64,000 nucleotides of DNA from Galaxea fascicularis (lineage: Eukaryota; Cnidaria; Anthozoa; Scleractinia; Euphylliidae): positions 43,922,525 to 43,986,524 of the forward strand of contig OX419335.1 of NCBI GenBank assembly GCA_948470475.1, in the 5' to 3' direction. The translations under genes were made by a program, and so were the position numbers. The notes under the pieces were generated by a model. That model was given only the letters and a program-made list of their open reading frames with translations. It ran no database searches and was not told the DNA's origin. Below are positions 55,848 to 64,000 of this stretch, piece after piece (the stretch's first letter is position 1; the number at the start of each line of letters is the position of its first letter).

Positions 55848-56732
55848 ATGGTTCTTTCTGAAACTTGGAAATGCAGCGATGTTGAAGTAGTAGGATATAG
55901 GTCTATAATTCAGGATGCTACTGTGACTAAACATGGTGGTCGGACCTCTGGAGGAATTGTTTTGTTATACAAGAATGTATTCCATGATTGGATTTCAATT
56001 GCCAAAAAATCTCCAAATTTTCTTTGGCTCAAAATCAGCAAACATTATGCCAAGACGGCGAAAGATCTCTACACCTGTGGACTTTATATTCCACCAAGTA
56101 ATTCAAAATATTTTGACCCTGAACTACTTGAAGAACTTGAAAAAGACATCTTAAATTTCGCCTCCCAAGGATCAATCCTTCTCATGGATGACTTTAACTC
56201 TCGGACAGGAAAATATTCGGATAGTGTTTCCCACGACGGGAACAACATCATAGCCAGTGGTCAATCTGACTCTTCGTACTGTGCCACTCGATTGAATAGT
56301 TATGATAACGAGCTAAATAATCGCGGCAAGAGACTCCTTGAAATTTGTAAAAGCGCTGACCTCAAAATTTTAAATGGTACAGTAAGCGGCGATACTTTAG
56401 GTAGGGCTACCTCTCAAGGAAGAAATGGAATAAGTGTTATTGATTGCGCAATATGTGACCAAGATACTTTTTCAAATGTTGTAAATTTTGCAGTAAACCA
56501 GCCATGCTCCTTATCGGATCACAGTTCAATAATAACTTGGCAAAATATCAACACAAACATCTCTGAACTTAATCACCGCATGAACATAATTCGTTGTCAC
56601 GTTTACCGATGCAATTTATCTGGTAAAAGGACTCTCCGTCAAAATCAAAGAAATCTTACGTTCACCAGATCTCCAAATGCTCATTCGAGAGTACAGTCAT
56701 TATATTGGCGGTGCCCCGATCAAAGATATTAA
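55848..56732 (+). pseudogene. LINE APE endonuclease domain
   Basis: LSETWKCSDVEVVGYRSI (catalytic E), GGRTSGGIVLLYKN, LYTCGLYIPPSNSKYF, GSILLMDDFNSRTG (D and N of GDFN, with GD changed to DD), NNRGKRLLEICKSADLKILN, SVIDCAI and LSDHSSI (catalytic SDH). This is the near-complete APE domain of a non-LTR retrotransposon. The first motif (usually QNIRGL or similar) lies upstream of the ATG and is not seen. A frameshift near 56590 ends the useful part. Confidence 0.85.
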
Positions 56733-57470
56733 TAGCGCACTGGAAGTAGAAAACATTTTGATCACAGCCGCAAAAAATGCCTTAAGATTAAAATAAGAAA
56801 GAAACAAAAAGATCAAATCATCGTCGAACAAAAAATGGTTTGATAAAAAATGCCGCTTAAAAAAGCACGACTTAAGGAAACTATCAAATCAAAAACACAG
56901 AGATCCATTAAATGCTAATTTGCGGGAGAGATGTCATACTGTTTTAACAGAATATAAAACGTTGTTGTGCAGAAAACGAACTGAACACTATGATTCAAAG
57001 ATTACTGAATTAGAGGAAAGTACAGATGAGCAACGCTTTTGGCAATGTTTAAAATCAATGGATGACACCCGAAAAGAAAAACATGATTTGTCCTTAATTT
57101 CGCAGGAAGTATGGCTTAATCACTTTCACTCGCTTCATTCAAGTAAGCCTTTAAACCCAAAGCAGCAGACAATGTAATGGCCGCAAGCTATATAGGAGGC
57201 GAAAGATCAGAACTACTTGACTTTTAATATCCAGTAAACAACATGGCGGGAACTACGTGCAAAAAAGTGCAAAGCACGACGGTTCACATGGTGCTTACGT
57301 CACCGGAAGTGCATTGAACTACATATCATCACAGACAATAGTCAATGAACTAAAAGAACTCGAGAGACGTGAAGAGCAGTTATGTTCTTTAGATTACTTA
57401 ATCACCGAAAATGAGATACTCACAGCCGCGGAAAAATTGAAAAATAACAAAATACAAAATAAAGAATGAA

Positions 57471-58618
57471 ATGGGATATATGATTAAAACAAGTCTTCAA
57501 GAAATGATGCTCGTTTACCTTAAGTTTTTTAATTCGATTCTTAATTCAGGCACAATGCCTCAGACTTGGTGTGGTGGCCTTATAACGCCAATATATGAAT
57601 CAGGAGGAAGAAGTGATCTGTCAAATTATCGAGGAATTTGTGTCTCAAGCTGTCTGGGCAAATACGTCTGTTCTTAAACCAAAGACTTTTTCAACATGTC
57701 AACATCAAAAATGTACTTCACAAGTCTCAGATTGGTTTCTTACCTAAAAACCGTACAACATACCATGTCCTCACACTGAAAACCTTAGTGGATAAATACG
57801 TGCATCACCACAACGAAAAGATCTACGCGTACGCTTGTTTTGTAGATTTCAAAAAAGCTTTTGACTCGGTTTGGCATGACAGACTTCAAATTACTACAGA
57901 TAAATGTTGGGGGCTGCTTTTATAATTCAATAAAGAGTTTGTTTTCAAACTCTACATGTTCCATAAAAATCGGGAATAGCAAAACACGCCCATTTCAATA
58001 CGCAAGAGGGGTACGCCAAGGCTGCATTCTAAGTTCTATTATTTAACCTATTTATTAATAACATACCATTCTCTTTCGAAAATAAATACTTTATCCGATC
58101 CATTCGTTTTACCAAACGGCACAAAATTGAGCGTACTCTTGTACGCAGATGATCTAATCATATTATCAAGGTCTAAAAGAGGATTGCAAAATTGTCTTGA
58201 TATGTTATCTTTCTACTGCGATTCATGGAAGTCAGCATCATCATTTGATCTGTCAAAAACGTGCTAAAAATGCACTGAGTCGAATTTCCACATAGACAAG
58301 GAAACCATTGAAATTGTTCAAACCTATACCTATTTGGGAACACTAACCTCCTCAACAGGTAATTTTTCTATGGCACTCGACAAGTTGAAAGAGAAGACTC
58401 TTCACGCTCTTTTCAGTCTTGGAAAGAACACAACTATCTGCAAACTACCGCCACGTCTTGCAAGTAAAATTTTTGACACGATGATCTCTCTAGTCCTGAC
58501 ATATAACAGCGAGATATTGGGTGTATGTTCAAAACACGATTTCAAATCTAGGGACAATTCACAGATAGAAAGAAACCCATCTGCAGTTCTGCAAACGTTA
58601 CTTAGAAGTCAGCAGTAA
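57471..58618 (+). pseudogene. LINE reverse transcriptase, frameshifted
   Basis: Pieces in successive frames: NSGTMPQTWCGGLITPIYES and SDLSNYRGICVSSCLGKYVC; SQIGFLPKNRTTYHVLTLKT; ACFVDFKKAFDSVWHDRL (motif A, FD kept); GNSKTRPFQYARGVRQGCIL (motif B); LLYADDLIILSRSKRGLQN (motif C, ADD kept); YTYLGTLTSSTGNFSMALDK. At least three frameshifts or stops. Confidence 0.85.
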
Positions 58619-58753
58619 GGCATCAAATGTGGCGTGTAGAGCTGAACTTGGAAGATTTCCTCTCAATATAGCTATAAATCAGAGGATAGTAAATTACATT
58701 TTATATCTCCAAGGTAAGAGCAACGGCTCCATTGTTAAACAGATCTTTATAAT

Positions 58754-59513
58754 AGAGAGTGTTAGCATTGACAACGAGTACGAGTACGAGTACGAGAACG
58801 AGATTTTACCATTGACTATAATGCGCATGCGTTTTGCTCAGAACACGTGCACAACTCGTTCCACGACGAGATTTCCTCCAAAGCTCGAAGTGCGAGGAAC
58901 GAGTTTTTGAAAGGTAAAGTTTATCTTTTGTAGCGGGTTATCTCTGCCATAGGTGTATCCCATAAGCACTTAAACTCTTCATCGAAGGCCTAGGATGGTA
59001 TTTTTGGGCATTTTTTTTTGTTTTGAAAAGCACATTAATCCTCCTTCCTTTCTGTCAACATCGTGTCAAAACATGAGAAGCTCCCATGGTCTCCGTCTAG
59101 CGTGCTCACAAGCTTAACCTTTTTCGTTTTTTTTTTTTTTTTTTTTACAGCTTCTTTCAAGATGAATCAACCAGAGACGTAAGTATTACTGTTTCTTTAA
59201 TTATTTTTCATTCACATCATTTTATTTCTTACAGTGCATAGTCCGTACGAAGCAAGTTTGTCACATCAAGAGGTCGCATTGTTTACATAAACCTAAGAAT
59301 TACAGTCTCAGATTTCAAAGTTTTTATGCCCTTCCTGTTTATGTTTCAGGAAAAGAAAACTTTTTGTATGGAAGCGTCAGCATGATTCTTGTCTTTTTCG
59401 TGAAGTCGTACTCGTATGTCCTGCTTACACATTTTTTACAAGAACGACAACGAGTACAAGTACGAGATGAACTCCTTCTCGTACTCGTACTCGTTGTCAA
59501 TGCTAACTCTCTC
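58754..59513. mobile_element. 760-bp inverted-repeat element in the LINE
   Basis: Ends AGAGAGTGTTAGCATTGACA and, inverted, GAGAGAGTTAGCATTGACA; the arms continue as (ACGAGT)n. TAAT flanks both sides (58750-58753 and 59514-59517). Excision rejoins the LINE frame KQIFI to MSADLHSSGKSS. No transposase. Confidence 0.88.
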
Positions 59514-59517
59514 TAAT

Positions 59518-59990
59518 GTCGGCAGATCTTCACTCTTCTGGTAAAAGTAGTTGCTACTCAAATGTTATGAGGATGGCCGAATTCTATAATTTGCCAGAAT
59601 TTATCCAACTCGCTTAACTGAAGCTAACCGAACAACCACTTTGTAAAGTTAATGCGACAAAAGTATATCTTATATTGGCAACACACTATTCAATACTCCA
59701 AGAAACTAGAATTTTATACGTGAACACTTTTAAGAACGAATATATGCCTTCCTATTATTTAGGCTTTAGAAGAAAACTAAATGGCAGGAAAGAATTAGTG
59801 AAACTATGAACAGGTAATCACAAACTAATGATTGAAACTGGTAGATACGATCAAATCTCAAAGTTTGAGAGACTCTGCTGTTCTTGACGATCGAATGAAG
59901 GTGAAGATGAAATACACTTTCCTTTTATCTGTCCTAAATTCTCAATTCTTATAGCAAAACAAAAAAATTACCTACCGAATATCACCCAAT
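59518..59990 (+). pseudogene. LINE C-terminal region
   Basis: MSADLHSSGKSSCYSNVMRM and AEFYNLPEFIQL, later MIETGRYDQISKFERLC and EDEIHFLFICPKFSI: the post-RT region with a CxxC...HxxxxC zinc-binding pattern common in this LINE group. Confidence 0.75.
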
Positions 59991-60341
59991 TATCCCCTAT
60001 ATGAGCTACCAAGGAATTAATGAATTCTACTGATTATTTTGTTAATATTGAATATAAATTGACGAAGTTCATTCTGTTTTGCTTAAATTCGCGTGATAAT
60101 ATATTATCTAAATCAGACTGATGTATCTTTAATTTTTTTCCTTCTTATTACATTGTTATATTGTTCTTGTTAAGACTTGATACGTGCTTTTGCAATACTG
60201 CATGAAGTTTTAGTCATGCAAATAGAGCTACTTGTTGTTGTTGTTGGTTTCCAGAAGGGGCGTGAGCTAATATAAAAATTAAAAATATACTAAATATACA
60301 AACAACCATGACTAAAACTATTCATGCCTTAAATATTACCC

Positions 60342-60620
60342 TTAGAATAGATTACTATATGACATTTGGTCTATAGGTTGAAATATGCTTATCAATTGCA
60401 AATTCGGTAAGGAATGCCAGACCCTAGCACCATTATAGCTAAAACTCTTCTTTATTAAAAATTCAGTCTTTGGTAATGGAACGGCCAACTTAATATCAAC
60501 GTTTCTTAGATGGTAACTTTTGGCTGAACAAGAGTCTCTGAAGATACCCGAAAGCCTGACAGGTACCAAGTCATGGAGAACCTTAAACATTTGCCCTCGT
60601 AAACTCAAGCCAAGATGACG
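60342..60620 (-). mobile_element. LINE C-terminal fragment
   Basis: The minus frame reads GQMFKVLHDLVPVRLSGIF, SYHLRNVDIKLAVPLPKTEF, LIKKSFSYNGARVWHSLPN, the C-terminus of CR1/L2/Jockey-type RT proteins. It converges tail-to-tail with the plus LINE ending near 60245. Confidence 0.8.
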
Positions 60621-60699
60621 TAGCTAGAGAAAATTCAAACTGTCTAGCCTCGTTTCTGTAGCGCATGATTACCCTAGGGCATGATTAACCTAGTACATC

Positions 60700-61745
60700 C
60701 TAGTATACCCTTCTATACTTCAGTTTACGACTGTATACCCTTGTAAACCCTTGAAAACCCCTGTTTACCCTCATACACCGCTGTATTACCATGTGTGCCC
60801 ATCCATTCGGACCCCATTTAATTATTAAATAGCCAAAAGTACATTCATTATATATGTACACAAAAATCATTTTATTTCAAGAATTACCCTTCGTATAGCA
60901 ATCTTCCATTAGAAATCAAGTAATGTAAAAACCCGTGTGTAAGAACCTATTGGGAAAAAGGAATTTGCCCATTTAATAACAAAACAAATAAAAGAACCTG
61001 TTTAGGTAAGCGAGATGAAGCAGGTTCTTATATGTGGGTTGCAGCTGAATTATGATAAATATTTTAACTAATTAAGAAGTTTGACATTGAGATATCAAAT
61101 TTTGGTTGCAAGTTTTGTTAGATCTTTAATCAGTATTACAGTTGTGAAAAAATACTGTAAATGTAAGGACCAAACCCAAGTGTATTTGTTTTTCTAGTAA
61201 TCAACAACTATATCTCCTTCATAGAAATTCAGAACCTAGTTATCCTAAATTGCCAATAAGAACCTATTTTGCCAGACATCAAAACCTGTAGATTGTTACA
61301 CGCAGGTTTTTACTGCATACGTTACCGGGTATAACTATGCGAAGAGATTGTCATAGTAATTTAATTTTCTTCAAGCAATCACTGCTGTGTTGCAAATATT
61401 CCGTACCTTGTTTTTTGTTATATGCTACAGTCAGGCAATATTGGTTAAAAATTTATTCTAATGTTTATCAGGCATTGTTAACGGCTGATTGGATTTGGTA
61501 TCACAAAAGTTTCCAAACAGTTTGCAAATCAGTGAAATTTAAATTTGACGCAGAATTCTTAAGACAGAAACAAAATAATTTATGCTGTACGACAAAGCAA
61601 ACATAACGAAGTGGACCAAACGGGAACTCCTATGACCCCGAGCTAATGCCTGGCGACAGAAAAGGATTCCTTCAAAAAGCTTTTTGCAATCAGTTACAAA
61701 GTATAGAAAAGGCAAAACCAAAGCAAAAGCAAATTACTTAGACAT
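60700..61745. other. Repeat-like, no gene
   Basis: Degenerate TATACCC/AAACCC units at 60700-60790, and AGAACCT(A/G)TTT motifs (direct and inverted) between 60945 and 61275. A 90-codon ORF at 61337-61606 is not recognised. Confidence 0.4.
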
Positions 61746-61749
61746 TACA

Positions 61750-62075
61750 GGCTAACGACGGAGTAGGAGTTGGAGATGTAATAAGAAGAGCACAGCGATA
61801 CGATCGAATGAAAATCAAACCGACCACGTTTGAAGCAGAATGCCGTTCCGCTTATGACTCCTTCGCTTGTTGGAATTGCAAGAGAAGCGGGCCCGGAATC
61901 AAGCATTGCGTTCGGCTTATTCTTCTGCTTCTGCATCCGACTCAGTTAATCTAGTTTCCATTTGATCGTAATCGACAGAGTAGTAGGCCTATTAAGAAGA
62001 AAATGAATTTTTCCGATTCCGATTCCAACGATTCTTATGACTCCAACTGCGACTTCGACTCCGACTCCATCGATA
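61750..62075. repeat. Possible MITE with GGAGT/GACTCC ends
   Basis: ACGGAGTAGGAGTTGGAGAT at the left faces GACTCCAACTGCGAC and GACTCCGACTCC at the right as a degenerate inverted pair. Internal copies of the same motif occur. Confidence 0.4.
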
Positions 62076-62079
62076 GTAA

Positions 62080-63585
62080 AAGCCAACCTTAAACTAAATA
62101 CTCCTCTATCCCGGCATGTAAATTTGGCTGATAATCGATATAATAAATGTGAATAAATAAAAAAATGAATATAATCCCCCTACTGACAATGACTTCATAC
62201 CGAGAACAAAAAAGAAAAGTGAGATTTCATCAATGATTGCTCTCTTTATTGTTTTCGAATGAATTCTCCTGTGCAACGGAATTACCTAAATTGTCAAGTT
62301 CTATGATTTTTCTAAAAAAGAGACGTCGAAATAATCAGGTAATTTCGACTAGTAAATCCATCATCAGGTACTCAGCAACAGCATGTTTAGCCATCACAAA
62401 AAAAAAGCTTTCTGTGCAATCGCTAACGGCTATATCTCTTTAACCTTTGCAGCACAGGAATTAGATTTATACACGACAAACCTCTTTAATTACACACTGC
62501 AAATGTACAAAACCTAAATACCAACTAACAAAGTTAAAACTTCCAGTAACGTCCAAGGACCAAGTGTCAAACCACTCCTCTCTGCCACACTGGGAACCAC
62601 TCCTCCCCTCTGCACTTGGAACCAGGGGTTTAGTGTGCCCAAAATTTGAAGTGGAATAAGTTTAAACGTATATATATATTTTTTGTTTTATCTAAGTTTT
62701 TATTTTGTTTCGAGCCTGTATTTTTTTTTTAACATAAATTGGAAGTTACTTTGAACATACCATTTATGTTTGTTTTTGAATGGTTTCTGACGTACTCTGA
62801 ATACAGGCAGTGCACACAAGTAATTTTGCCGGGATTTTAAAGTTCTAAGTTTGGTTTTGACTTTATAGCATGCGTGCGGTTTACAGTTGCTCTTAATTTA
62901 CTGTTGAAGAGGCAACAGCCTCAAAAACGTATGCTTGTTTATAGTGAATATTTACTAAGTTCGATATTGAACAACCTTTGTGCAACACAGTTTTCTTCTT
63001 GTTTTGACTACTAAGACGTTGTTTATCAACGCATCCTTCAAACGGTAACTGCGTTTGATGGAAACTATAACTGTAGCTTGCATGCAGCTGCCCTGACAGT
63101 TTCTCTATTTCTCATGGCGAGACTTGCTGATGCAACTCAATGTGTGTTTGTAGAGTGACAAACATGTTGAATACAACATCTCTTCGTATCTCCATCTGGT
63201 GGAACATTCTTTTGGGTGTTTTTTAATCGATAAGTATCGGCGGGGAATTTGAAAATAAGCCACCAATTATTTTTTTAATGCACATTTCTGTGACGTGCCT
63301 GAGGTTCACTGATTGTTCAACCTGAAAATCGAAAATAGACGTTTTAGTGATAGAACAGATTCATTATGCAACAACTGGTTACTTTAAAATTAAAAACTGA
63401 TTCTACAAACAAAAAGAGAATTGGTTTTCACTGTGAAAATAAGTATAATATTAACCTGAATTACGATCGTAGGTAATATTCGTCATCGAATCATATTTGA
63501 AAACAATCACAAGTATAAGAGATAATGATTATGAATCTGAAATTGCTGGAAATTGATATTGCTATTGCTTATAACTTCCAAGAAG
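62080..63585. other. Intergenic, nothing recognised
   Basis: AT-rich unique DNA with no supported gene or repeat. Confidence 0.4.
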
Positions 63586-63589
63586 CTAC

Positions 63590-63795
63590 CTTAATAAACT
63601 CCGTGGCTCTGTTGTAGCCAATCCCATGACCGTGGAACTTTCTTTCTAGACTTCGGGTTGGCAAGGGCTCTTAAACAAAACATCAATCTTCAGAAAGATC
63701 AATCTGAGCAGCTGCTATGTATTGCTCCAAGACCTTCACAGGACACGTTGATTGGTTTGTTCTTGCAATCGCAATCCATACCCTGTGAAAACACG
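63590..63795 (-). pseudogene. Tyrosine-recombinase (integrase/XerD-like) fragment
   Basis: One minus frame reads VWIAIARTNQSTCPVKVLEQ and YIAAAQIDLSED, then a stop at 63683. Other frames continue with LMFCLRALANPKSRKKVPR and GIGYNRATEFIKVASWKL. The order resembles the catalytic domain of xerD-like recombinases of metazoan DIRS/Ngaro- or Crypton-type elements (TCPV..L..Y, then F.R.L, then YTR..E). At least two frameshifts; the catalytic R-H-R-Y set is not complete. Confidence 0.5.
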
Positions 63796-64000
63796 AACTT
63801 GCACATCTGAAAACTATGCAGACGCATTTGTCTGCACACGTCTTACCCAAAATGAAAGCTAAAAAATTAACAAATCTCCACCCCGAACGGGAGAGCACAA
63901 GAAAAGTACACTTTCTTTCATTATATGCTTTCACATTTTACAAAAAAGCACGGGGAGACTCTCAAATTCTATGTTTTAACCTTTTAGAAAACACAACTTA

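Larger units (their letters stand above)
55848..60245 (+). mobile_element. LINE with endonuclease and RT, split by an inverted-repeat element
   Basis: Order on the plus strand: APE endonuclease (55848-56590), linker (56920-57470), RT (57471-58620), C-terminal zinc-binding region (59840-59990), AT-rich 3' region and a (TTG)n tail near 60230. Frames break repeatedly. The element at 58754-59513 interrupts the region after RT. Clade not assigned (RTE/CR1-like). Confidence 0.85.

Noticed and set aside
63590..63795. Bacterial XerD or horizontal transfer from bacteria
   Set aside because: Recombinases of this type are common in metazoan mobile elements, and the surrounding DNA is eukaryotic.

Overview
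The window is eukaryotic: reading frames are cut by introns with GT/AG borders, there are no operons or ribosome binding sites, and most of the DNA is transposon-derived. The mix of elements (Ty3/Gypsy, L1-Tx1-type and other LINEs, Merlin/IS1595-like and tyrosine-recombinase remnants, tRNA-headed SINEs, many foldback MITEs) and the AT-rich, ACATGT-rich spacer suggest an invertebrate, most likely an anthozoan cnidarian such as a coral. That is inference; no sequence comparison could be run.

Region by region. 74-5940 (minus) is the clearest host gene: a five-exon R-SNARE of the VAMP4 type, with phase-compatible introns that carry a LINE scrap, a pogo-like MITE and foldback elements. Its promoter side (5.5-6.25 kb) is flanked by a 47-bp perfect inverted repeat and a MITE with a 9-bp target duplication. 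6.3-8.9 kb holds two oppositely oriented arrays of a 20-bp minisatellite; a third array lies at 48.7-49.7 kb. 9.3-11.6 kb has a broken Merlin-like transposase and a truncated LINE. 12218-17030 is a full-length Ty3/Gypsy element with 128-bp LTRs and a GTTC target duplication. It is followed by a 200-N gap, and then the pol-LTR-flank segment is repeated (17841-20876), which looks like an assembly (haplotype) duplication. 20.9-26 kb is intergenic with SINEs and small repeats. 26.2-30.15 kb is a decayed L1-Tx1-type LINE (minus). 32.1-34.9 kb is about 52 essentially perfect copies of a 55-bp repeat, with all six frames open. 36.98-46.95 kb may contain a small three-exon minus-strand gene (66 codons), with SINEs and a MITE-in-MITE nest in its long intron. 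49.9-55.1 kb is a minus-strand LINE split by a 991-bp TTAA-flanked element and a 2.8-kb composite insertion. 55.85-60.25 kb is a plus-strand LINE split by a 760-bp inverted-repeat element. The window ends with a degenerate tyrosine-recombinase fragment.

Only the VAMP4-like gene, and less surely the 66-codon gene, are candidate host genes. Everything else is mobile or repetitive. The main interest is the transposon stratigraphy, where interrupted reading frames give clean empty-site evidence, along with the stop-free tandem arrays and the suspected assembly duplication. I found no evidence for a novel biochemical system.
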